Part shown: positions 45,372-58,343 of the stretch, piece by piece
Layout of the letters: every line of letters begins with the position of its first letter
Position numbering within the stretch: the stretch's first letter is position 1
Source of the DNA: Albifimbria verrucaria
Taxonomy: Eukaryota > Ascomycota > Sordariomycetes > Hypocreales > Stachybotryaceae
Direction of reading: 5' to 3'
DNA: 64,000 bases
NCBI GenBank assembly: GCA_020081605.1
Contig: JAHREC010000011.1
Location: 2,852,001-2,916,000 of the forward strand
Made by a program: the position numbers and the translations under genes
Notes under the pieces: model-generated
Told to the model about the DNA's origin: nothing
Seen by the model: only the letters and a program-made list of their open reading frames with translations
Databases searched by the model: none

Positions 45372-48300
45372 ATGAGTTCAGATGCTGAAGGCCAGGCCAT
45401 CGGTGAGGACGCTGTTAGGCCGCCGCTCACACGAGAGGAGATACTTGGTCATCTTCTTTCCCAAACCTTTCGTGATGAAAAAGAAAAACTACCTAGTGGC
45501 AGTCTGGAAAGGGCCAGGTATATATTTCAAGCCACCAATCTCTTTATCATGGACTGGGAACAAAATCGGTCGATGGAGTCCCTTGAGTATGCTGCCAAGT
45601 TCGGGCGTGAAGCCTTATTTGAGCTTCCCTGGACATGAAGAAATTCAGCAGTATGTGGATGGGTACATCCTCGTAGCCCAGACAAAAGCCATACTTACAA
45701 AAACCACTGATGCATCCAATGAATACGCCCAAGCTGTTCAAGATGTGATAAGTGTTACAGGTGCTGGGTCGCAAAAGATCGACTTATCCAGCGCTTGGCA
45801 TGGGCGCACTGGGCCACCTTTGAGCACAGCAAAAAGAGTGAGGACCTTGATACTGTCATTGAGAAGATTGAGAAATGTATTCAGACCGTGAGCACGGTTC
45901 TTCCAGAGACAAACCTGGTACTTGGAATGGCTTACAAATTGCGATTCGACTTCACTAACACAATTAGCGACTTGGATCAAGGGATTGATATCATCGAGAA
46001 AGAACTCAAGAACCCTCAATCTGGTGGACCGCAACGGCCTCTGTTTCTCCAAAGGCTCGTGACCTTTTGTTTTATAAAGCTTCAACAATCAGCAAACTTG
46101 GCTGGGTTTGACCGACTTATCGCCAATACCAAGTTTGCCCTTGCGGAGTTGCCTGAATCCAAAGAGAGGGGCTCTCTTGAAGAGAGACTTGTGAAATGGC
46201 AGTTGGCGAGGGATGAGTTAGACCAAGGTCGCACGTGGAAACAGATACTTGACGCTGTTGGTGATCTTGGTATCAGCCCGCCTGGACCAAAGCGGATAGG
46301 AAAGACTCACGTTCCTCAAGAAGTATATGACGCCGTTGCAATCAATCAGCAGCAAATTAGGCTATTAGAGTTACTTCCAGGAAAAGGTGAGGAGGAACTT
46401 GCCTGTAGGCTACATGTTGTAGATTTGAACAAGGAAGCAGGCTATGAGGTAAGTTTTGTTTGAAACGCAACATCGCTCGTTGCTGACATCCCAGGCTCTG
46501 TCTTATACATGGGGAGATCCAGATAAAGTAGCTGAAATTCTTATCGACGGTCACGCCTGCATGGTCACTGTCAACCTTTCCCTGGCATTGAGGAGATTGA
46601 GACTGCCAAGTAAACCACGAATAATGTGGGTGGATGCAGTATGTATCAATCAGAGCAATGTAGATGAGAAAAGTAAGCAAGTGGCTATAATGGGGCAAGT
46701 TTACGAAAACTCCTCACAAGTTGTTGCCTGGCTAGGAGAGCCAAGTGACCCAAAGAGTACAGCGCCCGACACGTCAGCAAGTTCTGTTGTCGATTACAAG
46801 CAAACATCGATCGAGTGGGGCACTGAAGACGACATTCCTCGAATGAAGGCTTTCTTCCTGGATGAAAAGACAGTAGATGACTGGCAGGTTTTTGGGGCCC
46901 TGTCACTTCTCTCGTTGTTCTCGAGAAACTCTCACCTTGACTCACTGCCATTCTTCAAGGACCCTCGTTATCCCGACTTCAATATTGGAATATACCCTTC
47001 AGATTTGTGGCAAGGCTGTTCCAAAGCTCTTTATGAGATTCTTGGTAGCCCTTACTGGAGTCGCGTTTGGATTCTTCAGGAGCTTGTCTTAGGGAAGAAG
47101 ATCCGCATCTATTACGGACGGCATCTTGTCCCCTTTGAAATGTTTTTGGAAGCTGAAAGGCATCTGCACAAGCACTACTACGGATGTTGCTACCAGCATT
47201 GTGCCGCAATATCAAACAACCAGTTGTCTCTTCTTTATGGTCTTGTGCAAGGTTTGCTGCCAATCCGCAGAGTAAAAAATATGAGACAAGCACTTCAAAA
47301 GGGGTTAGGAGCCAAAGTCTCAGAAACCCTGATGTCGGGCATTGACTTCAGAAAGGCAACAGACCCTAGAGATCATATTTACGGTGTTGTAGGTCTCCTC
47401 AAGGAGCAAAAGATGACCCATTGGTGCGCCCCGACTATGAGCTTAAGGTCGAGTCTGTGTTTGCGCGAGCGTGCTTCAAAATCATCCGAGACTCAAACGA
47501 TCTTCAAATCCTCTCATACGCAGATCGCCAAACATTCTTGGATACGCTACCGTCTTGGTGTCATGACTTTGGGGAGAGTGCTATGTTCAACCCGAACCCA
47601 TACGATTGGAGGTCATTCCGTGCTTGTGCCAAAGATGAATTCAACCCAGCCTTGATGAGCGATTCGAAGCTTCTATTAGAGGGCTATCACATTGATACAG
47701 TGGCATACGTCACTGAAGTGAGGCCTTTGAAAGCCTTACTAGGGCATCACTCTCTGCATGGTTCCATCAAGTAGGAGAATTAGGCCGCAAGCATTGTGCA
47801 AACGATGACGGATCATATAAATGGGATAATGAAATGCATTTTGTTGAAGTACTGGGTAGGACAATTCTTGGGGACACCGTACTATGCCAAGACAAATCTT
47901 CGCGCCAGGCAACCTTGGAAGATATTCAGCTGTTGTATAGCTGGTTCCTTTACATCAAGAAAAATATCAATCCGCATACGAAGGACTGGGCTGTAAAAGA
48001 GCTACCGGAGGAACTAACGGGAATTAGAAGCAGTTTCTTGGACCGGACACAGTCAAGGAAACTGTTCATTACACAAGAGGGAAGAATAGGATCAGGAATC
48101 GCATCAGTTTTCGGCCAAGCAAAGGAAGTATTGGTTGGAGACGAAGTCTTTGTATTACCAGGTTCCAACCTGCCCGTCGTCCTCCGTCGATTACAACAAA
48201 GTGAGGCACAAAGTGAAGTTGGCCAAGGAGACGCAAGCACGAGGAATAAGGGTTCCACTCCGACAATTGGATCGAGTGCGAAAGAAGGAGCTCTTTCCTA

Positions 48301-48739
48301 CGCGCTAGTCAGCACAGCGTACGTACATGGACTCATGAATGGCGAAGCGGATGCTTTGGACAATGCGCCGATGAAGATTATTCTGGGCCAATATCCTCTC
48401 CCTACAGGACGTGCTGCTGCTAGAAATGAGGTGACAAAGAACGCTCTGCGAACATCCTTCGCAGTGGGCCACGGAACCACGAAGCACAACACAAAGGAGA
48501 CGCTCTGGATGCAGCCGTATGCACAAGAGCCAGGTCCAGTGTCAGATGGAAATGAACACGCAATCAACGCGGAAGCTTTTCTGTTCCCAGATGGCAGACA
48601 GTGGGACGAATCTTTCAAGCCAATTCCACCACACCGCGTTTGGTTGAGTAAAATGTTTCAGAATATGCCCACCACGGAGGAAGATTGGAGGGAGTATGAA
48701 GATAAGATAGAGGAAAGCGTGCGGAAGAATAGAACATAG
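45372..48739 (+). CDS. HET-domain protein with N-terminal TPR-like region
   Basis: HET domains trigger heterokaryon incompatibility cell death in fungi. The first 340 residues are helical and TPR-like (SMESLEYAAKFGREALFELP; DLDTVIEKIEKCIQTVS; NTISDLDQGIDIIEKELKNP). After a 46-nt intron (46449-46494; GTAAGT, CTGAC, CCCAG) comes the HET core: ALSYTWGD, WVDAVCINQSNVDEKSKQV, then QVVAWLGE and, later, YWSRVWILQELVLGK, all hallmark blocks. The region ATDPRDHIYGVVGLL and the C-terminal GDEVFVLPGSNLPVVLR are also usual for large HET proteins. Frame breaks lie near 45625, 45785, 47412 and 47758; the one near 47412 is one missing A, the one near 45625 perhaps two missing C. The protein is about 1,100 residues. 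A NACHT-ankyrin gene begins 477 bases downstream on the same strand. Confidence 0.87.
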
Positions 48740-49215
48740 CTCGTGATGGAATCGAATGAGCCCTTTTAATAGTCCAATTGTAATAAACTAAAGGTCGTGC
48801 TTTACTTAGATATTTGTTGGCGTAATGTGGTGCTCAAATTAGGCGCGAACAGCCGATGAGATTAACAAGGAACACAAATTGAATAGTCCTCTCGTATCTC
48901 GTAATCTGCGGGGTTATGTAACGCAAGGCTACGAGAAGCAAGATGGGACATGAAAATAACACGTTGGACGTGCCCCTTGTCTTCCTAATAACAGCCAGCA
49001 GGCACTGCATGCCCACGGGCTTGAGTCTATGGTGATTTGAAGAGTTGCGGCCGTTGCAAGCTCATGCTCTTATCAATAATAATGCAGAGCTACTACCTCT
49101 AGGCTTTGCGTTGCCTTTGAATCACCACTGGTACCTGACTCAGAGGCCGGGAGAAAAAGGCTACATCATTTCATGGTTCACCGGGGTCAACATTAGGACA
49201 ATACCGGTTGCTACG
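48740..49215. other. Intergenic region between HET and NLR genes
   Basis: This 476-base spacer contains the end of the TPR-HET gene and the promoter of the NLR gene. A frame open upstream of 49216 continues into the NLR gene but shows no motif, so the ATG at 49216 is preferred. Confidence 0.5.
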
Positions 49216-52200
49216 ATGGATCCCTTGTCTGTTTCGGCCAGTATAGCTGGCTTGGTAACGCTTCGCCGATGGTGTCTTTCGCAAGACCTATCAGTATGCC
49301 AAGGGAGTAAATGATGCCAAGCAGGAGGTGCAGGATCTCTCCAAAAGGTGAGAGATCTGGCGGGCATTCTTCACAATTTATCAATCACTGTTTCCGCATT
49401 GGATGACCACACATTTGATCCAAGCCTTCGCATGCATCATATAAATTCTTGTCGCCAGAGCTTGATGCAATTGGACGCTGCACTATCCAAAGCACAGAAC
49501 GATTTCGATGCCCCTAGTAAGCTAAAGTCTATACAAAGACGACTGAAGTGGCCCCTTTCAACAGCAAAAACGAAGCAAATTATCGAGGATATTGGTCGAC
49601 ATCAGGAAACCATCAGTCTAGCTCTATCAGCAGACTCAATGAGCGCGATTCTGCAGTGCCTAAGCCGACACCATACGCTAGCTCGTAAAGTTGATGGAAT
49701 TGGATTGGATATCAAACGAGCACTAACTATCAACACGCGGATTGAGATGAATAGCAAGCGTCAGGCTGTGCTTGACTTCTTTGCGCCTGTCAATCCTCAA
49801 TACAACTTTGAGATGAGCTTGCGGCTTCGACATCCATTGACTGGGTTGTGGCTTACAGAAGGCTCAATATTCCAGAGCTGGCTCCATTCGAATGACGAAG
49901 GGGACCCCAAGTCGGCAAGGTTATGGTTGAGTGGCATCCCTGGAGCTGGAAAGACTGTCCTAGCCGGCTCTATTATCGAGGAGGCTTTGAGAGAGATGCA
50001 TGAGAATGACGCCACTGCGTTCTTTTTCTGTGACTATAAAAGCGCCCAAAGCCTTGTTCCAACAAACATACTAGGAACAATTGCTGCACAGCTTGCCAAG
50101 CAGGATGATAAGGCATTCGACAATCTGCAAGAATACTACAAGGAGTTGCACCCTGCAAGGCATTTCAGTAAAACGCCAACTACCCACGGGCTAAATCAAG
50201 TTTTGCAATCGATGGTAGAGCATTTCAACCGCGTATTTATCATTGTTGACGGGTTGGACGAATGTCGTGAAGAGATTGATGTTGTGGTGGAGGAACTTCA
50301 CTACTTAGCCATAAGTAATTTGCCGATAAAATTCGCACTGCTGAGCCGCGACGAGCAGATAATCCGCATGAGATTAGAAGATAATTTCTCCCATATCGAA
50401 ATCGCAGCGCATAGGGAGGACTTGCAGCTATATGTTGCTGCGGAAATTGAAGCCCGTGTCCAGGCAAGAAAGCTTCGAATCAAGAGCATGTCCTTCAAAG
50501 ATGAAGTGATTGAGGCAATAGTCAGCAAGTCCGAAGGGATGTAAGTCTTTTTAATGGAAACTCACGTAATCTATATCTCATACCTTGGCAGGTTTCGCTG
50601 GGCTGTTTGTCAGATTGACTATCTTTGCGATTTGCCTAGCGACAAGGCTAGGAAGGAGGCTCTCGCTCATCTTCCTCCAACTCTCAACGCTACCTACGAA
50701 AGGATACTTGAGCGGATCAATGAGGGCACTGAGCAAATTCGACTTTTGGTGCAGAAAGTCTTGCAGCTCATTGCTTGGGAGAAAAAAATATTACATTGAG
50801 CAACCCAGAACTGTGCGAAGCCATTTCAATTTTCGAAGATACCACTTCTATAGAGGCCGATGATATCATCGAGATTGAGGAAGTGACTCTCAGATGTGGA
50901 AGTCTTGTGAGGCAGTCAAATATAGGCGACTACCTTGAATATGCGCATTTCAGTGTCCGAGAATTTCTCGAAGGGGCCGCGGTTGCAACATCACACAAAT
51001 TCTCCGATTATCATATTTCAGGAGACAAAGGATCAGATCTGATAGCGGAAGCTGGCCTTCGTATTCTTACTTTACCTCAATTCTCAAAGTCATTCAGCAA
51101 ATCGAAGGAGCAACTAGAAAGGCTGAAAGAAAGAAACAAGGCACACCTGTTTTATTTCTTTGCTTCCCGATACTTACCAGTCGCTTTGACGTCACGGCAA
51201 TTCGAGAAGCCAAGGACTTGGGAAATGGCCAAATTACTGTTTGATCCAAGCAAGACCTACAACTTCCTAGCATGGTCGGCCAATATTTGCTGCTTTTCAT
51301 TAATGGACGATCCATTTGGACCAATCGATAGGGAGAGGTTCTCGTCCCATCAGTCTTCGCCCTGTCTGTCACCTTCTTCATCTCGTTCATCTGCCAGTTC
51401 GTCTCCCGAGTCTGACGTGGAAGGGTCCGATTCAGAATCCCAACCCAGCAAATCATCTCCGAGAGATACTGAAGTCTTTTTATCCCTATTTCGCATTGAC
51501 TTTACACCACTTCATCTTGCTGCTAGTCTCGGTTTCTCCCCATATGTCGCCACCTAATCGACCTAGGTATGGATGTCAATATCAGAAGCAACTTCGGCAC
51601 ACCGCTCCAAGCCGCACTAGCTGGTCCAACTATCTTCAGTCGGTACGATATCTTTGAGAATGAGCTTCTTACTGATAGAGACGATATCAACTATTACAGA
51701 TACGATTGCCGGATCCCAATTCTAGAAATGTTAATGAAAGCGGGCGCAAGGAACATGGAACAGATTCGTGTCAAGAGCTGGCGACACCACTTCTCCTACG
51801 TGGCTTTCAAAATAGCAGAGAAGCTCGAAAGTTGGGCAATCTTCGGCTACCTGTTAATTGAAGGTATGCCAATAGATGATGAAACATTACAAGAATGCGA
51901 CGTAGCTTCAAGGAAATACTATGGATTCGATATTGAAGGATTTGTCGAAACGGTCCTGCAATCAACAGAGATCTCGAAGTCTATAGATTCTCAGGCAGCT
52001 CGCCTGTATTCTCTGGCTTGGGATTTAGGCGTCAAATTTGGTGTATCGAGCATAATTAACCACAACATCGACAAAACCGGATCCTTTTTAGACATGAATG
52101 ATGAATTATTCTTTGATACGATCACTTTGGCGATAAAAGACGACAATGTGGAATATCTACAGAGAAGTTTCGTCGATACAAGAGTGGAGAGGTATCAGCA

Positions 52201-55200
52201 GGCTCACATGGAGCAATACACACTCCTTCATGTCGCCGCGAGTGAAAACTCGGTTCAGTGTCTGAAAATACTCTTGGAGAGAGGATATGACCCAGGTTTG
52301 AGAAGTAAAGACGGGCAACTCCCTATTCACGCTTGCAGTATTGATGACAACGAAGATGCCCTTCACGTTTTCATTAAGCACCACGTCCAAACAGCCAGCA
52401 AAGACGTTGGACATGGGGCTAGTATATGGCATCATGCCGCATATTTTAACTCTCTTCAGATTTTGCGGGTTCTTCTTAAATCGACCCTGCAAGAGAGACT
52501 CGAGGCACTGAAGGCGACTTCAAAACTGGGACAAACTCCATTGTCCATTGCTCTCCAGGGGGCAATGAACAGGCTGCCCTTCTGCTCTTAGACTACTGCA
52601 CCGAAGAGGCTTGCTTCGGGAGCCAAGTGGACCTATACCGGTTTGCAGCTAGAATTGGCTCTGAAATCCTGGTGAATAGACTATCGGGTGCCGGAGTCAA
52701 ACCCGAACGTGGACCGTCTGGGAATCGCACACCTCTGCATGAAATAAGCCGAAAATGCACTTTGAGCTGTTTGAAGCGGATTTGCGCTCTCTACCCAAAT
52801 GATTCCATGAAGCTAAGCGACGGAAATACTGCTATTGAGGAGTACATGCTTAGAGAAATGATTCACGAAGGTGACCACGCCGATATTATTAGTGAGTTGA
52901 TTGGCAATAACGTCGAATCAACAGATAGAGGGAAACTCGCCAAAATTTGGGAAACCTTCGTCTCAGTCCAGGTATTGGGTCGTAACTTGATTGCGACAAA
53001 CAATACAATTGCAAGGCAAGATGCGTTTGATGTGCTCGAGTTTTTACTGCAGGAGGGCTTTATGCGTGCGTATGAGGAAGAACGGAAAACGTCCGGCCTG
53101 AAACCTTTGTTGATAGCATATCGCAGCTCATTTGGGGTGATACATCTCCATCGTCTCCGCAGTCAATGGTCAAAAAGCCATTGGCATCGTCAAAAGGCCT
53201 GACACCAGTACCATCGCCTCCCTCATCATATTACTCTCCAAGGGTTGTGGACCCAGCACTTTGGAGACCTTCACGAGAACCGCAGCCAGCGCCGACCAAG
53301 AGAATTAAGCGATCGTTCGCCACAACTCCATCTCTACCTCCACTTCAAGACTCCCTGCACCGCGAACAATTCTTGCTTGACCCTGGATCTACGGATGAGG
53401 CGATACTCAGAATAATCAAAGAGGCCCAATACCTCGACACAATCAACAAGGATCCCGCTATCTCTCGCCTGCTGAAACTGAGCATCAGAAAAACTCCAAG
53501 AAACTCTGCAGAGAGCTTTTACGCATTGGGGCCCCGGTTCACAGTGATAAAGAAGAGTCGGCACTGATGCGAGCTTGTAGTATGACCTCGAAATGCGATG
53601 GGGAACTGTTTGAAGAGATTCTTCAATATGCCGACAAGGACAAGCTTGACGACATTCCCTTTGGAAGTACACGAGCTTGTATTCATCTTCTAGGTCAGCC
53701 TGGTGTGACGGACAGCAACAGAAAATTGGAAGCGCTCGTCAAAGCTGGTGCTAATCCAAACCAGACTACTCGAGACAATTTACGTCGTCCTGCTCTTGTG
53801 GATTACCTACTATCGTGGCGAGGCAGTTCGAAAATTAGTGTGACTCTGCTTCATCTTGGAGCGAATCCATTGCTAAAAGCAAAAACAATTATGACGCTTC
53901 GTTGTCAGCCAGTCTAGGAGGACATGAAGAATTCCTTCAAAATCTTTTTGAACATCAGGCCAGTACCGGCGTTAATATCCAGTGGACAGGACGTAGCAGT
54001 GCGTATATTCCTCGTATTAAACAGAGCTTTGTCGATTGTTCAGCGCTACATCTTGCGGCAATATTAAACCGAGTTGGATCTGCACGGTTTTACCTTGACA
54101 AAAATTAATCACCGACGTCGACATCGAAGCAGCGAACGGAGTTACACCGCTGCACATCGCAGCGCATGAAGGACACACCGAGATGGTACAATTCCTTCTG
54201 GACCAAGGTGCCAACATCAACGCGCGGGCTTTGAACAAGCTAAGACCTATTGATTTTGCCATCCGGCAACAAAGGACAATAGTTGTCGAACTTCTGGCCC
54301 AGAAAGGTGAAGGAAATACACCCTCGCAAGACCCACAGAATATGAGATATTCCAACACGGGAGAAAAGCCTCCAGGCTTTTTCAAAGATGCATCATGGTT
54401 GCCAGTCCAAACCAGGAGAGACAAAGCGAGTGCCCTTGAATATTCCATCACGCAAAGCAATCTAAAGATGGGTCTTTACATGATAAAACAAGGCTGCTCT
54501 ACAGAAACCAAGATGCCTAGTTGCCATGCATGCACTCCCTTGCTGCACGCTGTCCGACTCCAGAAAATCGATATAGCCAATATGCTCCTGGACAATGGTG
54601 CCAGTGCCAGGCCAATATATTGTCCGAAGCATGTTATTTTACCATCGCCGGAGTATGATTCAACTGAAGGGGTGTGACAGTCGTTCATGTTGTTTGCCAA
54701 AGAATTATGCTCACTAAACCCCTTCTACAGCGGTTAATGGACAGGTATATTCAAGGCGGTGGCACTTGGCTTTCTTCTCTTCGAACCCCCTGAGCACAGC
54801 AATAGCAGCCCGCAACGACGATGCCTTTCTTGGGTTTTTGATGCACGTGGAAAATAATGCTGTGGCACATACGTAAGACATGGCACCACTCGTTATCCAC
54901 ATGCTTAAATTAAAGCTGACAATATGCTAAACAGTGAAAATGATGGCAAGTCCATTGCGGGCCTTAAGTTGCCTGATGATGTGATACGTATGTATTTGGA
55001 CGAGACGGAGTTTCCAACAAGAGATGCCTGGGTACCACTCTTACATGCAGCCGTCACCTTCTCGAGCCTGGCCATAATTAAAGCTTTCGTCAGCTACAAT
55101 GCTGAAATTGATATCAAAGATCACAATCGGTCCACTCCTCTCCATACTGCGTTAAGATATCAAAGAAAAGATGTGGCAAAGTACCTCATAGACAAAGGGG

Positions 55201-56186
55201 CAAACGTGGCTTCACGTGATAATAATGGCGATACACCACTTTCTATGGCTATTCGGAACTGCAACCTAGAAACTACAAGATATTTAGTCGAACGAGGAGC
55301 CAATTTTAACATAAGAGACACCAAAGGCCGCAATTTGCTATGCATTGCGGCTATCAATGCGTTCGGACTACCACCTAACATGAGGCTTTATGAATACCTC
55401 CTGGACTTGGGTGTTGACCCTTGGGAGTTGGATGAAGGCGGAAATTCGGCTGTGTCTTATGCACTTTCACAGCCAAGTTTATTGACAGTTATTTTGCGAC
55501 GAGATTTATTCAAAGGAGCACCTGTAATGAATTTGGGCCAGTTGGATATTGGAACAGAGACACTGTCGACACTGACGGATTCCTTGCTTCGGCTACGGCG
55601 CTGCTTTCCTGCAGAGGTATTACGAACGGTTGTGCCTATCGAATCGAGCGGAACGAGCCATTTACTTTGTCATGCTGCACGGGCAGACCATCTGTCGCTT
55701 CTTGATTGTTTGTTCTCGCTTGGTATCAATATCGAAGCCGAGGGCTGCGAGCAGGGTACTGCATTAATGGCCGCAGCCGCATTTGGCTGCTTCGATGCCG
55801 TCAGATTGTTCGTCCGACGGGGTGCCAGGATTTCTTACTCGTCAGCAGATGGGACACTACGCAGTGCAGTTCAACTGGCGCTACCCTTCCCAGAAATCGT
55901 TGCCTGGCTTTTATCCAAGCGTTTTACGGCCCAACCTAAGCTCGAGCTATCGCCGCTATCAAGTGAATTTGAACCAGAAGTGAAGCCGTGGAGTGGTATC
56001 ATTCAAGGCGAGTTATCACTAGAAGGGTGGAGCGCACGTTGGTGGGAAGAAACCGATTTAATGTATGCCCAGCGTCTAGTTGAGATTAGAAGAGAGTGGC
56101 TCGGAGATCCCTTACCTGCGAAAGGAGTCAAGCTGCGTACAGACTTGAGGAACAGGGTAACTTCTGAGCAGACGTATCGAGGATAA
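49216..56186 (+). CDS. Giant STAND/NLR protein: Helo-like N-terminus, NACHT, ankyrin repeats
   Basis: It starts MDPLSVSASIAGL, the signature of Helo-like N-terminal domains of fungal STAND proteins, and continues through a helical bundle (to about residue 150). The NACHT domain has Walker A LSGIPGAGKTVLAGSII (about 49925-49975), Walker B VFIIVDGLDECREE (about 50236-50277), and SEGMFRWA over a 51-nt intron (50541-50591). Two ankyrin blocks follow: about 52200-54650, with TPLHIAAHEGHTEMVQFLLD, and 54936-55870, with STPLHTALRYQRKDVAKYLI and DTPLSMAIRNCNLETTRYLV. The C-terminal helix RWWEETDLMYAQRLVEIRRE closes it. A second intron (54869-54935) joins cleanly in phase. At least eleven frame breaks occur (49256, 49343, 50786, 51555, 52573, 53170, 53530, 53905, 54106, 54670, 54793, all approximate). 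Most are fixed by one base in an A, C or G run. About 2,260 residues; an NLR-like sensor is inferred. Confidence 0.82.
50541..50591 (+). other. Intron in the NACHT domain of the NLR gene (51 nt)
   Basis: Donor GTAAGT and acceptor TTGGCAG. Joining restores a Met codon and the typical SEGMFRWAVCQIDYL block of fungal NACHT proteins, so the intron is well supported. Confidence 0.8.
54869..54935 (+). other. Intron between ankyrin blocks of the NLR gene (67 nt)
   Basis: Donor GTAAGA, a GCTGAC branch about 25 nt before the acceptor, and acceptor AAACAG. Joining gives a Thr codon and keeps the frame open to the stop at 56186. An ATG inside the intron (54924) makes the downstream part look like a separate gene, but it is not needed as a start. 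Confidence 0.65.
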
Positions 56187-56360
56187 GAAATTGATTGAGG
56201 ATATTTATTGGCGTTGATATGGCCTACTGCCACTTTATACTTGCCCTGTAGGTTATGTAGAGAGATAGACGTTTATTGTAACCACAGTGCCTTGACTTGT
56301 TCTGGATACAGGTAGACTATGTCTTATCCAGGTAACTTGGAAAAAATTATCACCATGAAA

Positions 56361-56981
56361 TTAACCGTGAGAAGGAGTTCTTCTATCATATTGCCCAGTC
56401 ATCGTGGTACTTTTGGAGTTCATTGATGAAATATTGGTGTGACAATAATAAAGGACCTCGTTGTATTTTGGTCCCCTCCCATCTTCGGTCTTCTCTCCTT
56501 GATTAAAAATCGGAACTATAGTACAACCGATCTTCCCAGCGCACTCAGGGATTTGTTGTCGTATCCATCTGTCCTTCATTTCATAATGTCGTGAATCTAG
56601 AAACAACTATGTTGGTTATCCTGTTGTCAGAGGTATCAGGTGCACGCGCAAGGTACTTACGTTAGGACAATCACTTCTTGCAGTACAGCTGCTTATAGCC
56701 GCCGAATGAACAATACGCTCCATAATCCTGGTAGCAATTCTCAAATTCGGCTCCCAGTCTCTCTCGCTTCTGGTCGATCCCTTCACCATCAGTGCTCAAG
56801 AAACAATCCCACTCATACTCTGGCTCAGGGTAGTCAGTGCAGACGTAGCCGGAACGATCTGTGTGCTCTCCACAAAGGGCGCCGTGCCTGTCCACCGGCA
56901 GACTCGACCCTTATAAGTGCAGTCCGCTAAGGTAGGTTCCAATAGTGACAGAGCGGCAAAAAAATAGATTTGAAGCTGCAT
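56361..56981 (-). CDS. Small cysteine-rich secreted protein
   Basis: A start at 56981 gives MQLQIYFFAALSLLEPTLA, a good signal peptide, followed by a short mature protein rich in Cys, Tyr, Asp and Glu. One frame break near 56862 (TTT should be TTTT) separates the first two Cys from the next six. The frame then reaches a stop at 56671 after a Cys-Lys-Lys end. A minus-strand intron candidate (donor GTAAGT at about 56662, acceptor ACATAG at about 56607) would connect to a further open frame ending at 56361 with three more Cys, but this needs another frame break or a different upstream frame, so the 3' extent is uncertain. The size and Cys content fit a secreted effector or antimicrobial-like protein; that is inference, and I recognise no family. 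It lies tail to tail with the NLR gene. Confidence 0.6.
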
Positions 56982-58343
56982 GGTGTTTTTGGGGAGTTTC
57001 CAGCTGGGGATAGATAATGTGAAAGATTAGTAGCTTGATGAAGATGAGCGTCGAGGATGTGTGTCGAAGAATGAAGGCATTGAGCCGGAGAGGCTACCTG
57101 TTCTGCTCTTATACTTCTCGGATATCGTAGAGTGTTTGCAGTTGAATACTGCGAATTGATGACGAGTAGGATACAATGGGTAGACCTCTTGGCACGAAAT
57201 CATGATTTCATGAGAAGAAAAAAGGGAAAGAGAGGAATGCATGATGCACCCGGTGATCCGTGGCGTTACATCACATCCAACGAAAGCAATGTGTGTTTTA
57301 GTAGCCTTGTCTTGAGACAGCGTCCATGCATGAGGGTTTATTTCTCCACCTCACTCCGATGAAATGGCTTCGGGCTTACGTATATAGCATATTGCGCACC
57401 ACTTGGCTGATACTTCGTCTCACTCAAAGGAATGAGTTCAAGTTGTGCGAATAGTCATGCCTTGATGGGTCCAAAAGGTGGCACAATGTTTCATTACCAG
57501 ACACTCGACATATGTACACAATCACTTTGAAGTCATACGCTCATCATCTTTTTGTACCACAATCCCTAATCCCGTCAACCAGAACTTTATCAAGGGCCTG
57601 CAAGCTTAACTTCATCAGGGCGAAAATACGCTTGGCTATCTCCTCTCCACCAGTCAGTAGTCAGGAAATGACCAATAGCCTCATTTCCCAGAGGGTCGTT
57701 CAAAGCATCTCCTGAATTTGTTCTCTCCAAAATGACAGGTCTTGGTAAACCGGCGGCTACGTGACGTGTCGATTTCCGAGGCCAGCTGTGCAGGCGCCGC
57801 AAATCCGTCGAGTAGAAATGAGAGCGGATAGTTGGCTTTGTGTTCACTTATGGCACCATTGGTTCCCGTATGCTAGTAGTAAAGCAGATGATCGAACAGA
57901 AATTGTTGTGTGAGGGCACCATTGATGATCCAGTCCTGAAATCAACCTTATCGGCATATCACTTCAATGCCCCAAGTCCGTGTCGTATGTATAGCTCAGC
58001 TATATGCTGCGGACTAGTGCTAGGTCGTATGCGACTTTTGGATTGACGTGGTTCCATAGATTTGGAAGAAGGACTAAGCGAGTGCAACCTTGTCACAGCA
58101 GCGATTACTTTGGCAGTATAAGAAGAAGCAATTGCATGCGAGGCGAACCTTTGCCGCAAGCGATATAATTTCGACAGCGTGTTGGCTGATGGATGGCTTT
58201 TGGCGGGTTTGGTTCACATCAGATAAAGCTTGAGATCACGTATCTTCAATCGATCTTCCTTATTTTTAGAATAGCCATAAAGGATATTCAAAATAGCTAG
58301 AATCGTTATTCTTCTTCAATTTATTGATTTCTTAAGTATAATC
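56982..58343. other. Intergenic region
   Basis: No gene is recognised. The frame at 57847-57590 (minus) encodes an 85-residue sequence with WWRGDSQAYFRPDE but has no signal, domain or neighbour to support it. AT-rich sequence at 58250-58345 probably belongs to the 3' end of the hydrolase gene. Confidence 0.45.

Noticed and set aside
54924..56186. Separate ankyrin gene starting at 54924
   Set aside because: The ATG lies within a well-formed intron whose removal joins the preceding ankyrin frame in phase; one NLR gene is simpler.
45372..56186. RIP-type decay as the explanation for frame breaks in the HET and NLR genes
   Set aside because: RIP makes C-to-T changes and stop codons, not single-base length changes. 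The same kind of break occurs in essential housekeeping genes.
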